A stretch of 64,000 nt of DNA, from NCBI RefSeq assembly GCF_028502605.1, contig NC_079234.1:496001-560000 (forward strand), written 5' to 3'. The notes under the pieces were generated by a model, which worked only from the letters and a program-made list of their open reading frames with translations, had not been told where the DNA came from and searched no databases. Below are positions 35,729 through 47,500 of this stretch, piece after piece. Within the stretch, counting starts at the first letter, position 1. Every line of letters starts with the position of its first letter. A program made the translations under genes and the position numbers. The stretch is from Trichoderma breve (taxonomy: Eukaryota > Ascomycota > Sordariomycetes > Hypocreales > Hypocreaceae).

Positions 35729-38139
35729 CTAGTTCCCCCAGATCTCGGTAGTGTCTCTCTCTTGAAGATCGAGGTGGAATGCTCTGATGATGGAGTCCGC
35801 ATCGTCGATGGCCAGGGGACGTACATCCGCCATGGCCTTGATCTTGGTTGTTCTAATACACAGTCAATACCCAGCTTTCCAGGGGTTGAAGAAGAAGCAA
35901 CTCACAATAGCTTTACTTGAGCATCTGTCATGTGAAGTCCTAGCTGCTCGACTCGGCTCTTGATCGAGTTCCATCCGGTCAGACGATGGGCAAAGTGGAC
36001 ATCTACGAGCCAATTAGTCTCAAAATATTGATAGATGCTGGGGAGTATCGTAAAAACGCACATCTGCTCATGCCGAAATCCTCGGGGTTGATGATCTCAT
36101 ATGTCCTATGTGTTTATTAGTTCTCTGCGGGTAATTATGAGCCCGAACTGCATCATTGAGTTGATGCAGCTCTCGAGGGAAACTCACGAAGGCGAATTCA
36201 GCTAAAAGAGAAAATAGGTTAGCATGACAGCACAGTCTCCTATGAAGGAATGGAACTTACAATAGCCTTGCTGTGGATACCAGCCTTGTGGGTAAAGGCA
36301 CAGAAGCCGGTCACCGGGTTGTTAAAGGGCACATTGACTAGTTACGTGATGAGTATACCGACTCCAACACGGATACAGAGTGACTCACTGTGAACAGCCT
36401 CGGCAACGATGTTCTCAATTTCCTTGAGACGGTGAAGGTCGTACTTGTGCTTCACATATTCGGGAGCCGCCACAATCATTCTCGCAAGAAAAGCTCCGAG
36501 AGGAGCAATTCCGTTTCTCTCACCTACAGTCGGGGTTAGGGGAAACTAGATCTTAAGTGACAGTTTCAAGACGTTATGCTTACCAATACCCAGAACACTG
36601 GTATCAATGTCTAGCAAGAGTGTCAACGAAAAATTACCCGCAAAACAATAGAGTCGTCAACTTCCCCAAACAATGAGTGTGGGGAGTTCGATCGTCAAGG
36701 ATAACTTACGAGTAGCACCAGCCTCGAGAGCAGAGTAAGCGTTGGCAACCGCGCTTGAGTAATGTTAGCATCCATATAGCTTTTGAGTTGTGACAGCGAG
36801 AGGTTGTTTTACCAGCTTGTGTCATCGTGGCTATTTTATGTTAATCTACATCTCCTGGCAAAAATACTTCCAGAAATGACTTACAAGTGGCACTCGATAT
36901 CGCACTTGACAACTCCGCGAAGAGTTCGAACGAGATCATAGACTTGTCTCGGCGAGGCGCAGCCACTGTGAAAGTGTCAGTAATCGTCCATATCTCACTT
37001 GTGATGGGCACACGACGTACACAGTGTCTGCAATACCGACCCGGTGGACGCCAGCGTTGTCGACGGCTCTGTATAGACTCAAAAGATCAACGAGATCACC
37101 TGCATTGTGTTAATATTGTATTTCTGTGAGGTCACTAGGATTACTTACTCCTAAGCCAGTGTTAGTCGTCATGTTCCGCCGAGCTATAAGGATAAACGCA
37201 CCTGAATGAATCTTCGCTGGAAAATCGGACTTCGACACCTCGGCTTGAAGTAATGTTAGCATGAGAGTCAAGAATGATCCAGAGTTAAGTCAGATTACCT
37301 CTTGATGTAGTTGACGACCTCCAGGGCCTGTTTGGTGATGGCAGCCATGTCCTTGCCATGTGAGTGCTCCCGGAGGAAGCTGGATGTTCCAATGACGACG
37401 TCGACACCGTCAACACCACAGTCACAAGCTATATAGAGTTAGTATTGTCAGTTATTGTTGGTGGTGGACCACGACGTACCGATCTTGGCATCCTCCAGGG
37501 TGCATCGGGTGTCTAAGTGAGCACAGTCAATATGGTGAATCGATTGGGAGAGCATAGGACATGGCAATTGGTCCAACTAACGAGTAAGGATCTTAGCCTG
37601 CAGAGGAGGTTAGTAACAGCACATATGAGGATAGAAAGTACCAGATGGCGTACCTTAAGGCCGAGCTTGCAGATGGCCTCGCAATCGGCTCGGCTGGCGG
37701 GAGAAGCGCATGGTGATGTCAACTCAATGTAGTCAACACCAAATTCAGACAACGCAGTAGCACTAGAAGTAGTTTTAGCTGTCAGCTATATCGAACTGTG
37801 AGGATAGAGAGGAAGTCGTACATCTTGATCTTGGTCTCTGGTCGCGAGTAAGTGGACGAACGGACAATGCGCAGAGGTGGGGTTAAAAAGTACCAGTATC
37901 GAAGAAGGCATTGGCAAACTGCTCGCCCTCCCTTAATGTTGATTCGATGCTATTTTGAGTTAGCAAGAGCCCATTTTCTGTAGGACTCAGATGTCAAAGT
38001 ACATTTTGAACTTGCCGACATTGGAGATGAAGTCGGCGATGTGTTGGTAGGGCGATGTTGTAGCTGTAGCTGTAGCATGCGCGTTGTGACTCGGGACAGG
38101 AAGACCTGCAGCGCCGTTGGTTGCGGCTCCGATGCTCAT
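35729..38139 (-). CDS. Homocitrate synthase, 20 exons
   Basis: Homocitrate synthase (orthologue of yeast LYS20/LYS21) condenses acetyl-CoA and 2-oxoglutarate, the first step of fungal lysine synthesis by the alpha-aminoadipate route. My model has exons 38139-38003, 37949-37894, 37837-37822, 37762-37654, 37597-37582, 37512-37480, 37428-37299, 37243-37202, 37150-37149, 37099-37021, 36965-36885, 36830-36813, 36753-36710, 36610-36584, 36523-36389, 36337-36261, 36201-36188, 36105-36062, 36002-35906 and 35852-35729. They sum to 1281 nt, 426 aa. Family motifs are intact: [10 protein letters not shown] near residue 50, then [44 protein letters not shown] and [12 protein letters not shown]. Every junction keeps phase, and most introns show CTAAC-like branch points. 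Five exons are 18 nt or shorter, including one of 2 nt that supplies bases of the Arg-Ser codons in SFRSDL. Confidence 0.9.
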
Positions 38140-38680
38140 ATTGATCAATTTAGATGTGAGGGAAGATTCGTGAATGGTTCGTTGATCGTAGAGTCCGAGG
38201 CCAAGAAGACAACAGAGAGGCAGAATATCTAGTGTACTGAAGTGTTGAAGTGTGAAAGTAACGAAAAAAGAATCTTGGATGGCACACAAGATGGCGGGAA
38301 CGAGAGAGAATAGAAATTGGATTGATGGAAAATGGAAACATTCAGCGCAAAAGGATGATACAAGAAGAGGTGCTACTACGATTAACCGTTTACACGATAG
38401 TGGTCAAAGGTATTGGAATCATCTAAAGCATGCGTACATGTTACAGCATACACACAGCATGTATCTTTCTTTAATACTACTAGACACTGCCAAGAAGCCA
38501 ATCTAATAGTAATAACATTGATTCATCTAAACAAGACGGACAGACATTCCCACATCGGATCAAGCCCGTTCCTTTGCTACGGACTCCGAAATATGCATCT
38601 AATTAAGCCCACCCCGGCACGAAGCGGGGTTGTCAGCTCCGAATGTAACCCGGCCTCCGGGAAGCGCCCGGAATTTACAT
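38140..38680. other. Homocitrate synthase promoter region
   Basis: 541 bp between the 3' end of the epoxide hydrolase gene and the start of homocitrate synthase, both on the minus strand. No clear TATA box or regulator site recognised. Confidence 0.4.
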
Positions 38681-40200
38681 TTACGGCTTGAAATATTTTC
38701 CAATCAATCGAATATCACTTGCCAGCGCTGTCGGGTTGTCCACACCAGGGAAGTGGCCACCGAATTGTACCTCTAGTTGCAGGGATTGATTCCATCAGCA
38801 TCACATATTATCTCACAGTCTCGGGTACATCTAGTTAGACTCACTGTTGTAGTAGACCAGGTTGCCAATCGTCGCCACCAGCTTCTCCGGGTAAAACAGA
38901 ATGTTGTACTGAAAGTTGGTGAACAGCAGAGGCTGCTTGCTCCTGGCGGTTCGGTAAGTGTGCGAGAAGCCGTCGGGATTCTGGGCGTAAACAAAGGCGG
39001 CGGAGTCGAACGTCTGCGTCAGATAGTACAAGGACACATGCCTGAGAATCTCATTGTCCGTCATGAACGACGGGCCGGTGCCTCGTCGTGGGTCGGACCC
39101 TGTTGTATTTGTTGGCATCATTGCTCGGATATATTATATCAATGACTGGGGGTGAGGAACATGACTCTTTGACGAGATGCACTTACAGATGACAAACTTT
39201 TCAGCAAGCCATGCCAGTTGCCCGACGGGGTTGTCATATAGAGCAAGGCCAACCGTATTCACCTAGAAAGAGACGCATTGTCAGCCATTTCTCCTGTTTT
39301 ACAATAGTTTAACCGTGACTCAGAGAGAGAAAGAGAGGTGACATACCGTAGTTGTCTGTTCAATATAGTAGCCCGTGCCCGAGTTCTCAAAGTCCATGGC
39401 CCTATCCTCCAGCTCAATCTCGTCCGCCGCAAGCGCAATACCCTGCGCTGCCAATTGCTCCGGCGTCAGCGCAAAAAAGGGCAAAAACGCAAAGTGCACC
39501 GCCTTGACGGTGGTGTTGAACTGATCGTACATGTCAAACGCCACGCCGCTGCCCCAGTCCGTTCCGTGCACGGCATACGTCTTGTACCCCAACACCTGCG
39601 TCATGAGCGTGTTGAACAAGGTTGCCGTGTCGGAAATTTCCCAGCCATTGGGCGCGGGAGAGGAGAAGCCGAAGCCGGGGAGAGATGGCACCACGATGTG
39701 GAATGGCTGGCTGGAGTTGCTCTTCAGCTGGTCGACTAGGTGTGTCATTTCCAGGAACGAGCCGGGCCAGCCGTGGAGCAGGATGAGAGGAATGGCGTTG
39801 GGATCCTTGGACTTTTCATGGATGAAATGGACATTTTGAGCTCCGATTTGAACTGTAAAGTGGTTGTATCTGTGTATTTGAGTCAGCTTGTGAATGCATC
39901 TTGGCTGATTTATCCATACGTGTTGATCTGCTCTTGTTCCTTCGTCCAGTTAAAGCTAGTTAACCATTCATTCTGCAGACTCTTGAGCGTAGAGAGTGGA
40001 ATTCCCGTCGTCAAGCTCATATTCAGGTTTGCATTGGCGGCGGGGAGCTCTGCTGCTGGAAGAGCAGTCCTCTGGATGAGATCAAGCATGTGAGGCACCC
40101 GTGAAGAAAGATTGACTGTGAAGGGCTTTGCGACTGGAGCGTTTGCCGCAGCTGCCTTGGACAGCAGCCCGAGGGAGCCAAGAAGAAGAGAAGTCTTCAT
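38681..40200 (-). CDS. Secreted epoxide hydrolase with EHN domain
   Basis: Predicted 408-aa epoxide hydrolase from exons 40200-39920, 39869-39347, 39262-39187, 39099-38845 and 38772-38681. It has a signal peptide (MKTSLLLGSLGLLSKAAAA). The EHN N-terminal domain follows (about 24-115, containing WLTSFNWTKEQEQIN). The alpha/beta-hydrolase core has oxyanion motif HGWPGS, nucleophile Asp in HGTDWGSG and catalytic His in GGHFPGVDNP near the C-terminus. This is the microsomal-type epoxide hydrolase layout, here apparently secreted. It would open epoxides to diols; the natural substrate is unknown. All five exons join in phase, with donors GTATGG, GTATGT, GTAAGT and GTGAGT. It is transcribed in the same direction as homocitrate synthase, with no obvious pathway link. 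Confidence 0.88.
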
Positions 40201-40320
40201 CTTGAAATGTTGCAAAGATGCTCGAATGCTATTAAGTGTGTCGAGGGAATAGCTGTTTTCCTATCCAGCCAATGCTTCTGTCCTGAGTAAAAGTTCTATT
40301 TCGTTGAACATTCATGATCC

Positions 40321-40328
40321 TTTTATAA
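40321..40328 (-). promoter_or_regulatory. TATA box of EHN epoxide hydrolase
   Basis: TTATAAAA on the minus strand about 120 nt before the ATG at 40200. Confidence 0.4.
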
Positions 40329-43300
40329 TATTTCGATGCTATCGAGTTTGACATCTTCATCTCGATCCAGGTTTGATTCCCATTGGCTCCTTTCTCTACG
40401 GGCCGCCGTAGTAGGCATTTTACTATTTGGGAAATATGATTGTTGCCTTTTCCCCTGCAGGCCCCACGATGCTTGGTCCCGTTTAACAGTGGTCAATGCA
40501 ACAATGCTGAGTAACAGATGCTTTTTCTTTGCTCTTTGCGCGGGAAAGGGGGCATTTGGCCGCGGAACATGTCCATACGATGTTATAAACCGCCGATACT
40601 CCTCATTTGTTAATATCGCGAGCCGTGTTGATGCATCCGCTAGGTACAATCGAGACTCGGCGGGTGATACTTTTTTCCTATAGCGGGCGTGAGTCTGGCG
40701 GGAAGGGTTTGAAGTCAGGGAATAAGCAGCCTTCTAATGGAGCATTTTCATGCTCTTTTCACGCCTGAGCTAGGATTGTGTATGAAGCCATCGTGAACTG
40801 GGAAAACTTCGAGGGGGAGACACGGCACGCAAGCCGCCGTCGGAAAGACTCTCTCGGCAGTTGAGCAACTGGTCCCGGTTTCTTTGCGGGGTTAGGCAGT
40901 GATGAAGGGTTACTCTGTATTGGGGACATATTTGAATCACTCAAGTAGAACCTAGACAAACATACTAGTATATAACCAACACGACACCAGAGAGTTGAAA
41001 ATGCCTCTGTTATGAGTGCAAAGCTGTGCGGTGGAGTCTCGAGGAGAGACGATCTCTTGAGCTTAAAGGTCATTAGCCAACTAAAACGCGCCGTGTCCGG
41101 GCTGGCCCGTCAAATGTTCCTCGGGATGTCTTGCTCTAGCTCGGGGCATTGCTGCACTAGTGCATCTGTGCCTCAGGCTGATTATGATTTATCTTGGTGT
41201 GAGTAAGCAGTTACGAGAAGTTTGGTCAGGTTTTGAGCTTATTTTACAAAGAATAGTCGAATTGTAGGGTAATCCCATGAATGTTTTGGCGTTTACGGCA
41301 TCCCATAGATGCAAATGTTAGCTTCTGCTCGTCTCTGATGCAGTATCATGATAATAAGGGTTGCGTGCGAGTGTTTTATAAACTACTTTAACAAAGTTGT
41401 CATTGACACATCAGACAACGTATTAAATATAAGAATTCCCAATGATGTTGAAATCGTTCACTCAAACAATGGAAACGTGATTTCTATCCTTTTTGGGAAT
41501 ACTCTCGTAGCCATTCAGACGTCCCAGTGCACATGTCAGCATCTACACCGTTTCTGCAATAAAACGGAACACCCAACTTGATACTGCAACTTTACCAGAT
41601 TAATCCCCATATCCAATGTAGCAGAATCAGCCACATCTCCGTCTTTCATACGGAGAAAGAGCACATCAATTGACCAACCGAAATGTTCCAAACCGATCAA
41701 AAGGCTACAGTCCCGGCACTGTCCTGCACCGCCAGCAAGCCATGCCCCCTTCACCGCCATCACCGCTCACATGTAAACAGGATGGCAGTCCCCAATATAA
41801 ACCCACAATCCCCCATAAAGATCCCCGTCACTTCTGCCAACGCAGCAACGCATTGAGAGCAGAGCAGGGCCAAGATGGAAAAAGGGTCAGCTGAATCCCC
41901 CCGTTTTTGGGCTGCCACGCATACAGGGCGTGAGCCATGCCATTCCCCATGCACAGGGCCTTGGAGAGCCCGCATGGAACAATGACAGAACTTGCTTCTG
42001 GAAAGATACAAATGTTCCACGCATGTGGCCCCCCTTATTATGTATTGCCAGCTGGATTACGGCGTGCATGAATACTTACATGCACTCATGCGAGGCACCT
42101 TGTCAACATGGTACTGTATCAATGGGGTCTTTGGGCAGAGGAGCAGTACGGGGTTGCATCGACACGTGTGCACCCGCGGTAGATGCGTCTCAACTGCCGG
42201 AGCAAAGAAACACGAAAGAGAGAGAGAGAGAAGCCAATTGAGAGAGTTGGATACGCTGTGCTATATCTTTTCAATTGACTTGCTGGCAGGAGTACGAGTA
42301 ATAGTAGCAATACGGGTTGAACGCTATTATTAGAAGCTGATACGATGCGATACGATGTGACACCAACAACACGAGCCATCTATCACGAAGACTGAAATGA
42401 AGCCAACCCTCTTCCCCGGACAAACACTTATCCACAACGTAGAACTGACAAGTTAGTCTCGTAAACTGGAAAAGCCACAAAACGGGTTACCAAAACAGAC
42501 AAACCCGCTGTCAAAAGGACAAAATAAAAGAAGAAGCCATCCACACCTCCTTTACGCCAGTTTTGCCCACGTACTGTACAACCCACTCACACCTTTTCGA
42601 TTTTTTCCCCCATCCCGCTTCATTCACCGGGGCGCCCCCTTTGTTCAAAAACGGCAAGAAAACGAACGAGCAAACCAAAGAGCCCAAAAAACAAAAAGCC
42701 ACAAAGAAAAAATTTTCTCTTTCCCTCGGTCTGGCTTGCCCTGCGTGTCTTTTCTACCCCAGAGCCCAGCGGCGATTACTCTTGTTTGTCTTCTTGAAAA
42801 GCCGAATTCTTTTCCCGAGAGGCCGGTTTGCCTCCCCCAATTTGGAGGAGCTCTTAGTATCTTTTTCCGGCATTCATCTTTATTGTCTTTTCTTTTCGGT
42901 CGCCGTTCCGGTGTCGCGATGGGGTTTAGTTTAGTTTGGAGGTGGCACACGGGATGGAGACGGCTGAAGACGCGCTGAAGCGGCACAGGAATTTTACGAG
43001 CTGAAGAAGCTGAAATAACCCCGTAAGAATGAGGCGATTCGACTTTTTTTGCCTGCATATTATTGGCGACAGTATTACGTCGTCAAGTAAAAAGATACAT
43101 GTGCGCATCATAGGTCCATGTAGAGACTTCGGTGAGCGTATCCTCCATATCGCGTGCATCTCAGTAGAAAACTTGCATGAATCATCTCAACAACCACAAC
43201 CATCGCAACACGCAAAATTCTTCCTCCTATCATCGGCGGCAAGGACGCGCGCTCATCCCCGAAACTACGGTCCGATCTCCAAAAAAAGAGAGCGAAAAAG

Positions 43301-43423
43301 GAGCGAGAATAAAAAGAGTGACAATCATGACTTGGTAGGGTAACCCGCGTGGCGTAACACTTGCGGCCAGCCACATGGCACCGCAAAATGCTCCATCCAG
43401 GCAGCCATGATTCAACACTCAAA

Positions 43424-43447
43424 TGTCACTGTCACTGTCACTGTCAC
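43424..43447. repeat. TGTCAC hexamer repeat
   Basis: Four perfect tandem TGTCAC units; a simple repeat. Confidence 0.7.
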
Positions 43448-44282
43448 GCACATGTCATTCAAGAGTCATTTTTGTGTGGATTTTAAAATTTGTTATTTGC
43501 ATTTGTTATATTGTTATGGTATTCCTGCCATTCAGTTGTTTCGAGACTTTGGGTATAATCCCCGTTCCCCCACGACCTCCCATCCCCATATCGCATTATC
43601 CTTTCCATCGTAAATATAAGTTGTAACCAAAAGATATTGTTCTACAATAAATCCCGTAAAAATAATAAACAAAACGATAAAAAAAGACACCATCCATATT
43701 TTCCCATGGGGTATAAGAAACAACCAACAGCGAAGTCAGTCGCCGAAACCATGTGAAAGCCCGATTGGATTTGAACCCCTTTCTGGCGATGCACCCACAC
43801 CAGCCAGAATGTTGTTTGTTGGAAGAAAATATTGAAAGTTCAAGCCCGCGCTCCCGATGCAACCAGTGAATGAAGTCCATGGTGATGGAAAAAAAATGAT
43901 GGAGAGATAAATGATATAAACGCCAGTGTAAACCCGTTATGATGAGGTAGCCGAATGATTGGAAAAAATGATATTCTTTTCTCTTTCCCGCAGTCGATGA
44001 TGGTCTAAAGCGATGAATGTTGTAGCTGGGTATGTGATGATGAAAGAAAGGCCGGCGTAGTCGTGATATAAGATGAGGATGGAAGTGATGGTGGATATGG
44101 ATGTCGAGGTCGAGTGGGCGCAGATGAGGATGATGATATGTGTAGGGTGTATTAATAGCTTTCATCTAGTTAAAGAGAAGCCATACACGCAGGATGGAAG
44201 CCATGCATCAAGCAGGCACTCCCATCCCCCGTTACCCAAAGACAGGTCAAGGTCGTGTAGTAGAGAAGAAGGTATGATTGAT

Positions 44283-44582
44283 TCACTTTCGGTGAGTCTT
44301 CTTCAGCGCCTTGCCGTCGTGGTAGTGTCTCCTCGTGCGCTCTCGTCCTCGGCGCTCCTCCTCCTCGTAGGGGCTCTGGTTGCCATCGTCGCTGCTGTTG
44401 CTGCTGGTGCTTCGCGAGCGGTCCTCCTCGTACCAGGCGCTCAGCGGCTTTCCGCCAAACATGAGGTCCTCGTCCTCGATGATGATGGGCTGGATCCACG
44501 CCTGAGCGTTGAGATCAAGCTCGTGGGCGGAAGGCTCCATGGTTTGTAGGTGGTAGTATGAGTCTGACTGCTTGGGAGACAT
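44283..44582 (-). CDS. Small acidic/basic hypothetical protein (99 aa)
   Basis: Unrecognised 99-aa frame with protein-like composition. An acidic core with hydrophobic residues (QPIIIEDEDLMFGGKPLSAW) is followed by a Ser/Asp stretch and a strongly basic, Arg/His/Lys-rich tail (RRGRERTRRHYHDGKALKKT). It looks intrinsically disordered, with a short linear motif around LMFGGKPLSAWYEED. No signal peptide or membrane segment. It is the only plausible gene in a region of about 10.5 kb, which suggests long untranslated regions or extended regulatory DNA. An alternative start is the internal Met at residue 15. Confidence 0.5.
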   Translation of the reverse strand: MSPKQSDSYYHLQTMEPSAHELDLNAQAWIQPIIIEDEDLMFGGKPLSAWYEEDRSRSTSSNSSDDGNQSPYEEEERRGRERTRRHYHDGKALKKTHRK

Positions 44583-47500
44583 GGCTGGATATTTGTGTGG
44601 AGTTGACGCGACCAGCGCTGTTTGGGATTGTTGGCGGTGGTTGTTGGGAGAGGGAGAGATAAGATGTCTCGGATAGGTGGTGGGTTTGGTTTAATTTCCC
44701 TCGCGTCGATGTGGACAGAAGAGTTTGTTCGTGTGTGATTCGGGCCGCGAGTTGCGTTTGGTGGGAGAGTAAGGTGTGAGTGAGAAAAGGGTATATGTGG
44801 ATAACAGTATTGATTATTTGTTGTTGTTCGTAAAGAGGATCCTGATCCTGCTATGAGTCGTGGAATCTGATTATGGTATGTTGTTTTCGACGTGATGGTA
44901 TAAACGATGTTTGTGAATCTGGAGAAAGCACAAGATCCAAAAGTCTGGGGGAATTAGGGAGCATTATAGTCGAGTCCTCGATGGCCGCTCCTCGGCCCCG
45001 GCGCTCGAGTCAGAGCCAAGAAACTAGCTGCGTCCCACCGAAGAGCCTCGCCTCCCTCCCTTGCCCTAGCCTGGGGGTGGGTGTCGCAGTAAGAAAAAGG
45101 ACGGGGGGTGTGTCCTGGCCGGGACCATCCGGAAAGGGGTGATGATGTTTCGAGCATGTCAGGATGACCCACGGCTGTGCTACGGCGCTACCAAGGCAGG
45201 TTTTCTGGTTTATCGAGTTTGCTATGCTAGGGGAGATGCAAATCCAGCTGAGGCGGTCTTTGTTTTGCCTCTTTGTTCAAGAATAGTAACTGAGTGATGT
45301 CGAGAATGCGCGCACAGCCTCTCGATTAACACTCTCTTTGTTCATATCGAGACAACTCGACGCAAGCATTCTCATCTACAGATATCTGAACAACTATACA
45401 CTGATGAAAGAGGAAAGAAAAAAACGCAGCTGCCAAATAAAGGGGGGGGGAGGGGTGAGACACGGACCCAACGAAGGAGTGTGGCCAGCAAGGGACAAAA
45501 GAGAAAACGGAGTTGGGCTCTCCGACTTTTCGGACGGTGGCGTTTTGTCTTTATTCCTTTTATTCCTCTTTTCCTCCTCCATTTCTCCCTTCAGTGCCCA
45601 ACCCGGTCCCGAGGCCCGAGCCCCGGCTATACCTTCTGTAAACCGCAACTCGAGAGAGCCTGAAAGCATCATTGATCCTTTTGCCACGCGGCACGCAGTT
45701 CACAGCTGATGCGCTGGTTCGCCTCTTTTCAGCTGCGGAAAGCCTTGCTTGCTGCGGGGACACGTAACGAATGCGTGCGTTGCGTGTCTGAGTTGTTACT
45801 ACATACTACTACTGTAAAATTCAATAGCACGCGCATGTTAATTTACCGCCTTGTGTCTGGAACCCTTGGACTTGCAGCGATACTATTTGCCGGGGAACGG
45901 GAATGCCTGCACCGCCAATTTAACAAGCTTGATTTCCTTTTCATTTCGCCGTCCCACTGCGGCGCGTTGCGGCAGGGATGGGGTCCATTTGCGAACAACG
46001 CAAAAAAGCAAAACGGCGGTAAATGGTTCCCTCACTCCGAAATGGCGGTCTCCCTCCCCAAAGAGCCGGGGATCGCTCTTTTGATTGACACAAAGTTGGG
46101 GGTGGCTTTCCAAAACCCACTCCGAAACTTGTGAGCCACACAGTCCTACATACTGTAAGGGCCTCAGTTTTAGCCCGAATTGAGTCAAAAACGGAGAGCG
46201 GAAAAGGGAAATTGACAAGAAAGCTTTCGAAAGAAATCTGTCACCCGCCCAATCGCCCTTGAGCTGTGGCATCTCTCGCACCCGTGACGCTCGATTCGAG
46301 CACAAGACGCGGCCACCCTCCATCACGAATCGATTCCGGAATCCTTCTTTGACACAGACGGCTGAAGCTGCCCAACAACTCCTTAACCAACCATTCAGGT
46401 CGCGAGGGAGCAAACGGTGGCCCGAAAAGGACGTGCCGTTTCCGCTAATGCAGCTTGTGCTTTTGAGTTGATGCTTTGCCTCCGGGAAAAGGCCCTAGTG
46501 TCTAGTTTTTCGATGTGGGCGGCCTGCCATTTCTTTGTTCTTATCCGGACCTATTCGTGGTGGTACACACGGAGTTTCTTTGTTCACGTTCAGTTTGGCA
46601 TGTGGTTGTGTGTTTTTCCTTTTATCCTTCCTTTTCCATCCAGCCGGCATCTTTCTTTCATCCATGCATTCCATCCATCTCGATTAAAGGCAAAACACCA
46701 AGAAAGATGAAAATAAAATGAATAGAATGACAAAAGGACCGGTGACCATACACACACGCACACGCAGACACACTCCCCATCCCGCCCAGCCAGCGCCATG
46801 TCTGTGCTCGACATCCCGTCCCTTCTTTCGCCTTGCCAATCACAGCCTGCCGCTACTCCTCTCGTACATGAAACAAAAAAGCGTCACATTACGAGCTGGC
46901 CATACGAACAAACCAGTGCCGTAAATGCAAAAACATTAAGCAAAATAAAAGGGCCGCTGATTCGACGCCTCCCCGGATCGACAATGCGGTCCAGACGTCA
47001 GAAGAGCGGTCTCCAGACTCTTTGAGTCTGTTTAATTTCACCTTTCTCCGTGCATGTGCTGTTCTTTTGATAGACGCCCCGTTGGGTCGTAAAATGTGAC
47101 TGGTGTCCTCGGCTGTTCCAGCCCGGTTGGCAGTTTGGCGAGAAAAGCACAGACAGGTACAGAGATTGCATCTTACCGTATTCTTCCGTATTTTACCAAA
47201 CTAAAGCAAAATATCGCCGTATTCTTATCTTCTTACGCCCACGGGAATTATATCTCGCAAATGCCCTTGCATCGTCCCAGGGTGCGATATATTCATACGG
47301 TATCTATCTTTACACATAGGCACCCCGGAGGTTGATTCCGAGCAAGGGCCGGAGTGACCATCTTACATACATGTGTGATGCTTGTCCTGTTCCTAGCTGC
47401 GAATCTACCCGCTCACGTTGCCCTGTTTCCCTCTTGGGCAGGTCGTCTCTCTTTGGATTCACATCCCTCCGGGCATCAGGCAAGTCGAGGGCAAAAAAAG

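Larger units (their letters stand above)
40201..44282. other. 4-kb spacer
   Basis: Upstream region of the epoxide hydrolase and downstream flank of the 99-aa gene. The visible frames are short and unsupported. A TGTCAC hexamer repeat lies at 43424-43447. Confidence 0.4.

Noticed and set aside
43750..43820. GGGGTTCAAATCC on the minus strand, like a tRNA T-loop
   Set aside because: The flanking bases do not pair as a five-base T stem, and no acceptor or D arm fits.
46798..47025. 75-codon plus-strand frame starting MSVLDIPSLL
   Set aside because: No splice context or domain, it ends early and the composition becomes random. Treated as chance.
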